Below are positions 25,470 through 38,970 of a stretch of DNA of 64,000 bases, one piece after another. Where the stretch lies: positions 310,001 to 374,000 of the forward strand of contig JAIWNF010000016.1 of assembly GCA_025093555.1 (NCBI GenBank), in the 5' to 3' direction. The notes beneath the pieces were generated by a model. The model ran no database searches. It worked only from the letters and a program-made list of their open reading frames with translations, and was not told where the DNA came from. The first letter of the stretch is position 1; every line of letters starts with the position of its first letter. The translations under genes were made by a program, and so were the position numbers. Source of the stretch: Circinella umbellata. Taxonomy: Eukaryota > Mucoromycota > Mucoromycetes > Mucorales > Lichtheimiaceae.

Positions 25470-26470
25470 TTTTTGTTACTGTTGAAAGTTAAACAAAGAG
25501 AATGAAAAAGAAAATCGTAAAATAGCAACAGAAACTGTTTTTCGCTGCGGCGTGACAACAAGTTTCTGCTTTACCCTCTGTTTTAAAACTCAAAACTTGC
25601 ACTGATTATGTGGTACCAGATCCTAATAGAGTATACTGTAGACCCATTTTTACACAGTTGTATCGAGTTAAATACCTTCTGTAAATATTATTATTGGGAT
25701 CTTTTTTATAAAAATAAAGCTACAATGATATCAAATGCTGTATTAAAGTACCTCTACAATTTGTACTCAACAAAAATAACAATAATATTAGAGATGATAT
25801 ACTAGACAAACATAATAGGTAGATATCATAGCAATAGTTTGATGTATATTGTATAATCTATCAAGATAACAATGAGTTTCTTAGGCAACTTATTAAGTCA
25901 TTAATTACATAAGCTAACATGGATCTGGTCAATGACACATTATGGTTGCTTGTTCCAGTTGCCAATAGATAGAAAATAATCTTGTGCAAAATTAATATTG
26001 CATGGATAAATAGAAATAGATGGCTAAACGATCATCCTACAATAAGCATTACTCCCAATTAATATATATATCTACATGTGATATGTAACCCGGACCCTGC
26101 ACTTTTTATATAATCTCATGCTGGAATTCATTTTATCCGAAATTGAGCGACGCTGAGTAAGACTAAATAGTATGTACTAATGTTGGGAAAATACATCCTT
26201 GTTCCCCTTTTAATAAACCATATGTATTCAACTTATCGACCAAATAAAAACCAGATATAAACAATATATGAATGTATATTATATACTACTGACATGCGAA
26301 ATCAAACTTTATAAAATCTTTTAAAACAAATCGGTCTAAATTGATACCGTTTACTACGGAAGAATAAATGTGTGGGGAAGATTGAAGGTAGGAGAGGGAA
26401 CGGAAATACTGTTGTTATTTTGTTTTTTTTACAATATCATAGAAAAATCATGAAGGAAGAATTCTCTCGT
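25470..26470. other. Gene-free spacer of about 1 kb
   Basis: This holds the upstream region of the RAD26 homologue and the 3' flank of the adenylate kinase gene. It is A+T-rich without a credible frame. The open frame at 25608-25805 (+) is Tyr/Ile/Asn-rich and motif-free. Confidence 0.4.
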
Positions 26471-27644
<1,174 letters not shown>

Positions 27645-29539
27645 TATGTTTCGTGCTTTTGTGTGTATGCAAAAGTGAGGATAAAAAAAAAGAGAGGAGA
27701 AGGGTGGGTTAACAGGGGACCTCGAAATTTGGGGAAAGCTTTTTTTTTTGTTCAGTTAGAGGTCTCTAACTTACCCCCGGTCACAACATCTGTACCAATC
27801 ACGGCGTTTATGCTTTTAAGCGTCGGATATCACTGAATGGCAGTATTTTTAACAGATCAAAAATGGGAGATCTTCTATGGTTTCTATTATTATTTAATTC
27901 ATTTTATTATTTCTCTCTTCCTCTATATCTAACTATTCTGATTATCCTTCTTATACTGAGAGACATACATGGGTTCTTTACCTTAATATTTCTGTGTGAT
28001 AAACAGGGCATTCTCCGCTCGTCATGGCAACAAAATTCCTTTTCATTTTATTTATCAACATTGTCTGTAGTTATTTTATACCATAGAGATACAAAAAAAA
28101 GAATATATTATTATAGCCAGTAGAATAAATTAATTTTTGAGAGTATAGGAAGAAACGATATACAGTACAATGCTTCCCACGCCTGTTATTTTCTTTTGTC
28201 TTTAGGCAATAAATGTACTGGAATAAAACAAATAGGACAATGTGAGTGGAGTGAATAATAATAATTGATGATGATGTAATATCTATCAAAAAATTTAATT
28301 CCGCATTGTGTTTCCACTTTTGGAAAAGTGATATTTCACTAACGTCAAACATCAATTTCAAATTAATGAGATAGTGTGATATATAACGATTCGATTAGAT
28401 ACATTTATAAATATCTTCCAACTTTCAGTCTTTTGTTATAAATTGTATGTATTATATTATTAATATTAATTTACTAGCGCATATTTTAACCAGTGCGGCC
28501 CTGGTGCAAATAATAAAATCCTTTCATCAGTTTGAACAGAAAGTTAAGAAACTTTTATGCACCTCTACTTTCGAGTAACTGAACCTGAATTGTTTCGCCA
28601 AAAAGTTTTTGCGTACATAAAAAGTATCTTTTATATGGTATCTTTATTCATAGTGATGAGAATAAATTATATTTGATCATATGTCGTACATATTTTATGG
28701 AAACGAACAACAAATATCAACTTTATGATTATGATACTAAATTAGAGCGTGCCAGTTTTAAATTACCCTCGAAAGAAAATTTGTAGCACAAGTGATACAA
28801 CCCCTTTTTTTTGTTTTTCACATGACAGAATTAAAATAAATAGTAATAATACCAGTAATGGTATTTTTAGTACGCTCTACATAATATTGTTTTCAGTCCT
28901 TTTAATGTGGTAGAAGGGTTAAGCACAATCATAAATTTAGTACCCTTGTTATTTTTCTTGCTTACCGTTTATCTCTTTTTATTTTCACGTTTATTTTTTA
29001 CTACAGCGATAATTGACAATATATCATTTATCGTAATTATTACATTTACCTAAAAATGGTACCTAGAATATTAGTGGTGGCGGGTGATTTCAATTTATTA
29101 TAATCAAAAAGTTTGCTATCCTTATGACAGTATTGATATATCAATATGAACATTAAATGAATAAATTATATTTTTTGTATTGTTGCGAAACCATTAACAA
29201 ATTGTTATATCATTGTTAATTATTCACTCAAGCAACGTTTTCAGATCGGTGTTTGTGTTTGTGTTTGAAGGGCCGTAATTCATCGCACCAAGAGTTAATC
29301 TTCTAAACTATTTTTCATGATAACATTTATATATGCTCATTATTATATGTTGATTATGATGTGTTTACCACTACGACATTAAAATCACTGATAGTTTACG
29401 GATAATCTAGAAAAATCTATTTTCTCTGAAAATCTACGAAAAATCTTTTATATAAAGTTTGTTCTAAAACGTTTATTTTTAAACTAAGGGGTTTATCATG
29501 TCTATCTATTTTGTTATTGTCATATAAAAAAGCATGACG
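27645..29539. other. A+T-rich gene-poor region
   Basis: I see no supported gene across about 1.9 kb. Two open frames (27863-28123 + and 28071-28361 -) overlap on opposite strands and are dominated by Leu/Ile/Phe/Tyr, consistent with noise. The first 200 bases are the adenylate kinase promoter. Confidence 0.4.
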
Positions 29540-30836
29540 GGTTGGTAATATATATATCTATAAAAGCTCTGGAATCTATTATGCAATTTTCGATGACGAT
29601 TCCAAAATTCTACTGTCGCTTTTGTAAGGGTGTTTCTTCAAAACGAAACACGAAAAACATAGCTGACCTAATAAAATGCTTAGCAAACAAAGCAAAAAAA
29701 GTAAACAATGAGAACGTGGAAAAAGGAGTCTTCATATAAAGCGATGGCGACTTGAATCATTGATGGAACACAATAGATATGTAAACTACAGAAAATTAGA
29801 CTCGTGTATCTTTTTTAAAAGAAAACAGATAATGGTTTACGTAGCTTCTTTTTTTTTTTGCTTGGTCACTAACTTTTTATTACTTTGATGCCAGTAAGAG
29901 AAACAATCGTGCTTCCATGGAAACGAATCAGAACACGCAGCCAAGTCTTAGTCTTGCCGATATGGATCATATATTCGAATCAAATGCTATTTTCTTCAAA
30001 GCTCGTCAGAACAATGACTTAGATATTAGATTGTATAAGACAGACGAGCTCGTTGAATGGCCTCAAGCACACGATGGAACATAATAATACTGTTTGCGGT
30101 ACCAGTGCTGACGATTATAATGGATTATTCTTATCATGATCCGGTTGAAGGTACTTGAAACAGTAACGCGCCTGTTAGCAAGAAACTATATATTAAAACT
30201 GTTGCGTAAGATTAACTTTCAAGGAATGATTTCGATAATATGGTCAATATTGTTAATGCATACATTCATGGCGCGCATCAACCACTCTACGGACATAATC
30301 AAGCAAAATCACTTTGGTAAAAGAAGAATACTACCATGTTCGTTCAAGTAAATATGACATATGCTGTAGCAGATGTATGATCCATATGCCTCCTAGCAAA
30401 CGGATATAATGTAAATTTAGATTTTATAAAAGATCACGATTCAAAATCAAAAAATGTAAAAGAAATGGCAGTGGAAACTAAAGCTGCATACTTTCATTAT
30501 ACAACTAATCATGATAATCATGATGCTTTAGTTAGTATCAAAATACCAAAGTATTACGTGCAAAACAATAAGGACAACAAGAAGGTTAGCAACACGAATG
30601 GCAATAACGGAAAAGATAATAACAAAAAGACTGGTAGCAGGTATACGGCAAGACTCTCCAAGAGAACGAGAAAAGGTAGTAAAAAAGGGAAGTATCGAAA
30701 CGGTGATAGCAATATAAACAAGGTTTGTCTGCTAAGAAACGTGTTTCCTCTCAAAAGAAAAAATGCCGATAATTCAAGTGATAATGCTAAAAAAAAAGCG
30801 GCCAGTGATTTGAGGTTTACAAGAAAAAAGTAGCAT
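29540..30836 (+). pseudogene. Decayed protein-coding relic, frames broken
   Basis: Several protein-like pieces follow one another on the plus strand but in different frames and with stops. They are: about 29568-29739 (IPKFYCRFCKGVSSKRN); about 29742-29850 (RWRLESLMEHNRYVNYRKLD); 29918-30085 (QPSLSLADMDHIFESNAIFF, then WPQAHDGT and stop); about 30221-30320 (NDFDNMVNIVNAYIHGAHQP); and 30400-30833, ending in a very Lys/Arg/Asn-rich tail. Codon-like composition rises here compared with the surrounding A+T-rich spacer. I do not recognise the parent protein. An old transposon or lineage-specific gene is the likely source. Boundaries are approximate. Confidence 0.45.
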
Positions 30837-31534
30837 AGTTAGAGCTTAAAGTAGTAGTACAAGTATTTGATCTGTTTGGTTTTGGGAGCTATACGATGTG
30901 GTAATAAAGGTTTATAAATAAATACAGCAAAATGAATTATTTAGAATAATATAACGGTATTTATTTGTCACATTGAATTGGTTTATTTCTATTTTATGTA
31001 ATGAAAACAGTCAATTAAATCTATGGAATATCTACTGAAAAAGTCTCAAATTTCTAGATTTAGATAGTCAGTCTCACACCATAGATTTTCAGTCGCCTGG
31101 AAAACTGTAGTAATGAGTTCTATGTTATCATCGCAAAATACAGTAAATCGTCTTTAAACCAGAACAGTTTCCATATACTTATTAGAATATGGGTGTCTTG
31201 ATAAACCTATCTCCAGCGATCTTGCCCAAATATATATTTGTTAATTGTTTATATTCTATTTTATATAATACTACTTTATTTAAAATCAATTCTATGAGCT
31301 TGCTTAAATGACACATCAACTTTTGCTTTGTTAACTCTTTTATCTATACTACGACGAATAAAAAGTATCCGGATCATCTTTGTCATCAAGTGAAAGTCTA
31401 CCAAAAACTTGTGGGCGATATCAGCAGCTTTTTTCCTTCCGTCAAATTCATATCACCACTTTTTACTTCTTCTCACTCAACTTTTTCAACTTGATTTTTC
31501 TTATCAGATACCTGATTGTGCCACTGACTCGAAA
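30837..31534. other. Spacer between relic and inverted-repeat element
   Basis: A+T-rich sequence without a supported gene. It may contain further decayed element sequence, because an open frame starting at 31380 runs into the left arm of the inverted repeat without showing a recognisable motif. Confidence 0.3.
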
Positions 31535-32610
31535 AATTTTGCAGTACTTTCTTGCTGTACTTTTTTGCAGTAGTATGCGGGCAAGGCCGTGGATTTTCCG
31601 CACAATTGACCGGGTTTCATCGAGTATAACTAACTATAAAAGGTGCTTTGCGGTAGTTTGCGGTAGTTTACAAATGTGCTAAAGAGAAAAAGCTTACCAT
31701 CAACAGTTTCTCGTCATTTTCGATTATTCTATTCGAACCTCTTTTTTTTTTTTTTTGGCCAGTAATAAAATACGTACGTAATAACTATATCCAATGTTTT
31801 TTTTGCTATCGCCTTGGTTTAAAATAGTTTGAATTTAAATAGAACATTGTATATATTATTTTGTTCTTCCCAATTTGTTTTAAAACATAAATAAATTAAT
31901 CTTTCAATACTCATCTTGATCCACAAGTTACTAGATCTAATAAAGTCACTATACTATTGCCTTAAATACATATATTGAGCAGTATACAGTACAATACTGA
32001 CATTACTAATATTTTATTATTAATTAAATAATGAATTATGTTGCTATATGATGAAAAAAATCTCAAAATATAAAGTTGCATAAAACAAAAAAAAAATTAA
32101 AGCTTTGAAGCAAAACCTTTTTCTCTCCTGGATCCAATCATTTAACTATTCGATAAGGCAATGAATTAGACAAACGTTCTATCTATTAAGCCATCTAAAC
32201 CTTTGGTTTTAATTTCTTTTTGTAGTACATGTGTGGGGGATAGTATTTTTTCAAAAAAAAGTAGTTTCATAATATACATGGTGTATTTGCTGATACGATA
32301 AAGGTCAAAATATAAGAGATTAGTATTAAATATTAAGCTCTTGATTAGTAAATGTATGTTATTCATAAATTTATGATTCCATAATTTTTTTTTAAAAAAA
32401 TACTGCTATAATACTATACAAAAACAAGTGTAATATATAATTTTATAAAAATCATTACTGCAAACAACCACTGTAAAGTACTGCAAACTACCGCAAGGAG
32501 TGCCACAAAGCACCTTTTATAGTTAGTCATACTCGAGAAAACCCGGTCAATGTACGGTGGTGTCCGACTACTACTGGAAAAAAGTACTCCATTTGCAGTA
32601 CTGCAAAATT
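31535..32610. mobile_element. Putative non-autonomous element with long imperfect terminal inverted repeats
   Basis: Two arms of about 140 bases are imperfect reverse complements: left 31535-31680 and right 32471-32610. The tips match perfectly over 14 bases (AATTTTGCAGTACT at 31535, its complement ending at 32610). A 21-base block is perfect (31629-31649 versus 32507-32527), and a 12-base block containing TTGACCGGG is perfect (31606-31617 versus 32539-32550). The arms contain repeated GCGGTAGTTT. The interior, about 790 bases, is A+T-rich with no transposase-like frame. This structure suggests a MITE-like or otherwise gutted DNA transposon. I could not identify a clear target-site duplication. 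Confidence 0.6.
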
Positions 32611-34443
32611 ATAGGTACCCAACGACTAGGTACAGTAGATGAACTGTCATCTTTTTATCTTGTGAAGCTTAATCTAATTTTTATTTAATCCTTCAGTGTA
32701 TTTTGTAGCTGCCAGTTAAACTCAAAAGTTGTATTAGTATTTTTGTTAAACCGGTACGGATTTTCACATATCGAGAGCATTGGCTTAGCGGATAATTATT
32801 GCAACTGCTATCGGCTGGTAGCATACCTTGTTATCATCGTCAAGGCGATATAAATATAGCATACGCTACATATTTTTTTTTTCATTTTCAAATTTATATC
32901 CATGAAGATATAAAAACCTAGTGTAAACTATGCAAGTTATATAAAATAGCGCTGTGAAATATATTTGTGTATTATTAGCAGATTTTCCTATATCTTCTAA
33001 ATAGGTATCTTTTTTTCCAAGGTGAAAAAGCTAAGCTGAAGACACAAATACATTCCACGAGTGTTTCTGGACAATCCTACAATCAAATCTATGCTTTTCT
33101 CCATGCTGCTTTTACTACTGGTACACAATAATAATATGATAATAATAATAATAATAATAATAATACAATACGAGCTCACAAATTAATCATGAAGATTCAT
33201 TTTACTGTAGTAATTAACAATATTACTTCATACTTAACTCATGAATATAAACCTGAACAACGTAAATATTCACATGCATATCGTTCTTTTATATTATTAT
33301 AAAGATCCGAGCGTAGTAGTTAAATAATAAATATACAATTCAAACAGAAAAGTCTGGAAGAAAATCACTGTGATTCATCATTCCAGGAACATTTTAATTG
33401 TAGTAAAATGATATGTTGCTACTGAATACGTAAGCATGCGTGTTTATGTAACCATTGTATAAACATAGATTTATATACGATGAATAATCTTAATAGGTAT
33501 ACAACAATCTTGTCATCGATAACGCCACTCATAAATAACATATAAGGCTATATTAGTATCAAGCTTAATTATGTTATATCAAACTGTCAAAGGTTGAATT
33601 TAATGCTTTATTTTTTGATGACCATCAATAATAAAGTCGGGCTAAACGGTTTTTTTTTTTTTGATATTGGTCACGAAAGCAATTATACTAATAATAGATG
33701 CTATCCATTGATTCTCTTTCAAAACAAAAAAAGGCGCGCAATCGACCATTTTTTACTCACTTACATTTGGATACATTTCTCCACCCAAAAAAAGTATTTG
33801 AGATGAAAAAATAGAAATAAGGTAAAAAGACTATAAATAAGCGTTTTATTTAAGCAACTAATAATGAATAATAAATAAATAAATAAAAGGTGGTGTTGCA
33901 AATTATGTTACACGGCTTTCATTGGATTATCACTGGATGCATTGATAAATTAATTAATTAACTTTTGGTGCATCTATAAACCAATTAAGAATATATGAGA
34001 GTTTAAAAAAATCTACTTTTACAAATATGTCAATACACCATCGTCATTTGTGATTCAGAGAAAATAAATTACCCAACGAAAAATAAAAAGCGTCACCATT
34101 AAATAATGCTAAACGGAAGCGGAACACTTTTAGTTTGCCGAAAATTACTATACTGGCAAATAATATGAAAATAAAGGTTATAGACATGCATATCATCATT
34201 ACTAGTTATTTCACTCGATTTTCAGATTATGTACATAACAGTAAATTTAATCAAAAGGACTGAAGGATTTTTTCTTACCAATCAGAAAGTTTACCATAGC
34301 AACGATATACATAGAGGCTAATGCTATTAAAAAAATGGGTGGTTGGCTAAAGAGAACGTGACTTGCTTACACCAATGAAGCGCCAATGCAAAATTCGCTG
34401 TCAGTTTCTTTAACTTCTCTTCAAACACATTTTTTTAAAAAAA
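32611..34443. other. A+T-rich gene-poor region before GPN3
   Basis: About 1.8 kb without a supported gene. It contains an (AAT)n tract at about 33134-33163 and several long A or T runs. Open frames here are short and lack motifs. The last few hundred bases should contain the GPN3 promoter. Confidence 0.4.
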
Positions 34444-36230
34444 ATGTAAGATTGATCGATCGATTCTTCAAAAGTATCATGTCCATTAGATCATTAATTT
34501 AATTTTATTTTTATTATAATATTTTAGGGGCCGTCATTGTCAACTCGTCATGGGGCCAGCTGGCAGTGGAAAGGTAATTATTGGCTTTTTTTAAGTATAT
34601 TACAATAAGGAAAAAAAAAAAAAAGATCGATCACATAAAAGAGATTTATTTTATTTAAACGATCAATATGAAAAGAAGGAAATGAATGGGGAGTGTATCA
34701 ATGCAATCATATTCAAGGAGGAGAAACGTGGATTTTAAGGAAAAATGAGAAGAAAAACAGGGAGATCTTACTTTATAGGGGGTGAATAAAAGGTTTTATG
34801 ATATGATATTTTGTGATTAATAATAGAAATACTCATATACAAAAATAAATAAACAAATCTGTCAATGTGATTCTTTATCATTATTATTACTTTTACTAGT
34901 CCACTTTCTGCGCAACAATGATGACACATATTCAAACTACAGGTCGACGAGCACATCTTGTAAATTTGGATCCTGCTGCAGAACACTTTGAATATGAACC
35001 AACCATTGGTAAGAAAGATTACTGCCTTTTTTTTGTTTAAAGATGATACTCTATGCTTTCTATATGAAGAAAAGATAACTAAAACAGGATGTTAATTTAT
35101 GAAAAGATATTCGAGAGTTGATCACGTTGGAAGATGTCATGGAGGAACTGGATTACGGCCCTAATGGCGGGCTGATCTATTGTTTGGAGTAAGGGATAAA
35201 AAAAATGAAATTCAAGGAAAATGACAGGCGATGTAATGTGCTTATATATACATCTATATTTATGTATCAGCTAACAAAAAACAAAACACGTGTGCTATTA
35301 TAGGTTCTTACTGAATAATATTGATTGGTTGGAAGAAGAGATCGGCAACTATGATGACGATTACTTGATTATTGACTGTCCAGGTCAAATCGAATTGTAT
35401 ACGCATTTTCCAATCATGCGTCGTATATGTGAAACTTTGGGTCAATGGAATATGCGTATCTGTGGAGTATATTGTCTTGAATCACAATTTATTGAGGATA
35501 AGGCCAAGTATTTTTCTGGTGTCCTTAGCGCTATGAGTGCTATGGTGAATATGGAGATTCCACACGTGAATGTGATGACCAAGATGGATTTAGTGGAAGG
35601 GGATTATGGAAACGCAAAGAAGGATAGTGAGGACGAAGATGATGCTGCAGATAATAATGAGGATAATAAAAAAAAGCGGCGACGAAGGAGAAGAAGACGT
35701 ATGGATAAAGCGTTGACAACTCGTGAATTGGAACGTTATCTCGATCCTGATCCATTGCTTATTGCAGAAGAAGCAGGTATTGTTGAACAAGAGCAAGGAA
35801 GCATCAACGCGAATTCGAGGAGTTTCAAATTTCAGGCATTAAATCAGGCCATTGTACAACTGGTAAGTGCACACACATATATCATGAGGGGGGGGGGAAG
35901 AAAGTGATAATGAGGGGAGAGAGGGAGAGCTGTTCACGAAACGGCGTAACGCCAGGTTTGTTTGATTTATATTAACACTTTATTAATTATTTATATCGCA
36001 GATTGACGATTATAGTATGGTCAGCTTTATACCTCTCAACATCACTGATGAAGATTCAGTCGAATACGTATTATCCACTATTGACAATGCTTTGCAATAT
36101 GGAGAAGATTTAGAACCAAAGGTAACCATATATGGTTTTTTTTATTCAGTATAATAATATTTGAACTAACAATTGAGTAATTTTTATTTTGTTTCTTTAG
36201 GAACCAGATGATAAGATTGAATACGAATAA
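34444..36230 (+). CDS. GPN-loop GTPase 3
   Basis: Seven coding exons: 34444-34445, 34528-34573, 34900-35008, 35107-35188, 35304-35862, 36002-36121, 36201-36230; 948 nt, 315 aa. GPN3 works with GPN1 in assembly and nuclear import of RNA polymerase II (family knowledge). Signs: [19 protein letters not shown] (P-loop), [28 protein letters not shown], the GPN motif in [34 protein letters not shown] (base recognition), and the GPN3-type C-terminus [12 protein letters not shown] and [10 protein letters not shown]. The start codon is split: exon 1 gives AT and exon 2 gives G, which restores the family start [13 protein letters not shown]. An insertion at residues about 180-213 has an acidic stretch followed by [11 protein letters not shown]. 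This replaces a normally short linker. Confidence 0.94.
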
Positions 36231-36977
36231 AAAAAAAGAGACACTTTGACAGAGGAAAAAAAAGGAGTACTGTAGTAAATTGCTGTTTTTTTTTGGGGGG
36301 GGGGAGAGTGATAGAAGATTCAAGTAATAGATATAAGGGAGAAAAGAAGAGTAAACTTATGGTGGGTGGGTTTCTTTGTGTGTGTAAAAAAAAATGAGAA
36401 GAGGGAGTGATCTTATAAGACGTTCATTGTCCCACAAAAGCACACTTCACCCGATATTGAAGCGGAGCACGGTACTATTACATATGCGAAATTTTGTCGT
36501 GTGTTACCATCTAAATGACTTTTTTCCTTTCCTCTGATACCGCCATTCGCTTTTTATTTTTATTTTTTGCCTCTTTTTTTTTCTCTTTTCTTTACCCATC
36601 CTTTTGTTTATAGCTTCTTTTCTCACCTCCCCTTCCAAATCATCACTAAAGAGTAATTTTCACTCTATTTGATGTATTAATCGTTTTAGTCGCTCTTATA
36701 TTCCTGTTTCTTTTCTTCTTCCCCGTCAACGACTGCTCTTTGTTACTTTGTACATACAGTCTTTCACTAAAAAAAATCATATAACCTACTTCTATTGTTA
36801 TCAACCTTTTTTGTACAATCTTCTCTTTTTTCTTTGCAGCTTGAAGTCCTCCTCTAAGTTTCTTTCATCTTCTTAACCCACTGTCTTCAATACATACAAC
36901 AACTATTTTTAATACACACGATCCCTACTATACCACCCTTCACTTATATAATACACCATAAAAGAAATATATAAACC
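36231..36977. other. Pyrimidine-rich promoter and leader region
   Basis: After about 200 bases of GPN3 3' flank (G-run at about 36295-36303), positions 36510-36900 are strongly T/C-rich on the plus strand. This suggests a transcription start region and long 5' leader for the next gene. I see no coding sequence. Confidence 0.45.
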
Positions 36978-38970
36978 ATGGCAGCCATGATACAACAAAA
37001 CCCCGTTGCCCTCCGCGCGACTTCACCATCACCACAGCAACAGCAACAGAAATCAGGACAAAGGTCTAAAGATAATAATAATAATACTAATAATAACAGT
37101 AATAGCTCTAAAAATGATGATGTTGCTATAGCAAACTACCTTTCAAGTAAGCTTCGACTTGAGCAGGCAAGTAATTTTTTTTATTTTCACTCGTTATCAT
37201 AAAACTTTCCAGAAGCAACCAAGAGAAAGCCAGGTCGATTACCAAAATAGGCAATCAAGGTTATTTTTAAAACCTGCTCCTTGCTTGAGTTATTCGTTGT
37301 TATTTTTTATTTCTTTTTTTATTTCTTTCTCTTTTCTTATAACCTTATTACTTTCTCCCTTTGAAAGGAATATCAACTAATAAATGTCTGATTCGTACAT
37401 TATACAGAATCAAAAAGACGCGTGGACATACCCACAATCAATGGCACCTACGGCAACACCACCTGCTGATTGGCCTCAAGGTCATACGCAATCGGTAGCC
37501 AATAACAATCCGTACTACTACTACCCACAACAGCAACAACAACATCATTATGACAACAAACATCAACGTAGCAACACTCCTCACAGACCTTCACCACGAC
37601 CACGTACGCCGAGTAACAATGCAAGTGTCACCTCTCATCCACCTATCCAGATTCAAAAATCGTCTTCGACACCTATTCCCTCGAGTAATAACTATAACCG
37701 CTCTTCTATGTTGCTTAAACAACAACAACAACAACATTATGCTCAAGGACGTAGAGAAAAACATAAAAAGCAGCAGCAACAACAAAAACAATCGACCTAT
37801 CCACCACAAGAACGCCCCCCTTCTTTATCGTCAACCGCATCCTCGGTACCATCACCAGCACCTTCTCTAGAAGATTCGGGCCGGAGATCATCGGTAACCT
37901 CGGTATCATCGGGTACATTTTCGATTCGATCAGAAATGTCTATAAACACCAAAGTTTCATTGTCAAAACGTCTGCGCAAAGTTTTCAGTATGAGTCATTT
38001 ACGATCCAAGGACAACCTCAGCATGTATTCTGTTAATAGTGGATCTAATACATCACTGGCTACTGTTCAAGAATCTGGTGGACCAGCTCCATCTTCTTCA
38101 CCTTCTACTCCACCTTCTCGACGCCGCTCATTTGCATCATTGTCGGGACTTTTCCAAAAGCACGCAGCAACAGAGCCATCCAGTCCAACTGCTGGTGGTA
38201 CCGCAGCAGGTGCTCGTATGTCTCCATCAAGCTCTGGTGATCTTCGTAAGATGGCTAAAAATCAAAGAAATGATAGATCATCACGACCTGTGTTACGTGT
38301 TGATACTACTCCAGAGGAAGCCACAAAGAGAAACATTAGAGGTATGTATCAAGGAGAAGTAATTTAAAAAAGTTTTTTTTTGTAGTACAATTCCATTTTT
38401 ACACTTTATTAAAAAAAACGATAATCTCGCTCTTTTTTAAAAATAGGACGATCACCATCGTCGACCGCTCCTGACTCTCCTAGTTCTACACGATCATCAA
38501 CAGTCCGTCCTGCGCAACAATATGCACCACGATTCATGGGTAACACCAGTGACTCATTACCATCACCTACCCCTTCATCTTCTTCAACATCTTCAAATCG
38601 GATGCCAGTTGAAGATGGCTCTTCTGATATGGCACCACCTCGTTCAATCGGTTTACATTATGGCTTGCCTTTACATGGATCACCACGTTTGCGACCGACT
38701 GCTGCCTCGTCATCGACGAGCTCACTCAATACAATGACAAACACATCATATACACCAGATCAATCACGTAGACTGCAATTTTGCCCAACCATTCAAGTGC
38801 ACGAGACCTTTACTGCGTCTGAATATGATCGCCGTTGTGATACCAATGCTACTTGTCAAAAATTGACTCCTTTACTTGCTATGAAAATCAAACAAGAACT
38901 GAACGAATTTAAATTAACAGATATGGAAGTTCATGTCGATAGTCGTCAATACACCCATTTCTTTTTGTAA
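36978..38970 (+). CDS. Disordered Ser/Pro/Gln-rich protein with AFR1/BNI4-like C-terminus
   Basis: Three exons (36978-37166, 37408-38341, 38447-38970); 1,647 nt, 548 aa. Most of the protein is low-complexity (polyGln, polyAsn, polySer, TPSR-type segments), with a basic patch KVSLSKRLRKVFSMSHLRSKD around 265. The conserved part is the last 75 residues: RRLQFCPTIQVHETFTASEYDRR, then KIKQELNEFKLTDMEVH and SRQYTHFF at the end. I recall this block from fungal AFR1/BNI4-type proteins that recruit protein phosphatase 1 (Glc7) or septin partners during polarised growth. RLQF resembles the PP1-docking RVxF motif. Exon 1 joins exon 2 in frame only through a GC donor (gagcag|gcaagt). The assignment rests on the C-terminal block only. 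Confidence 0.75.

Noticed and set aside
27863..28361. Overlapping frames on opposite strands after adenylate kinase
   Set aside because: Leu/Ile/Phe/Tyr bias expected from A+T-rich DNA; no splice partners that extend them.
32166..32366. Minus-strand frame inside the inverted-repeat element
   Set aside because: 66 codons, Ile/Leu/Tyr-rich, no transposase motif; probably chance in A+T-rich interior.
37591..37979. Minus-strand frames opposite the AFR1/BNI4-like gene
   Set aside because: They mirror polyGln/polySer codons of the real plus-strand exon.
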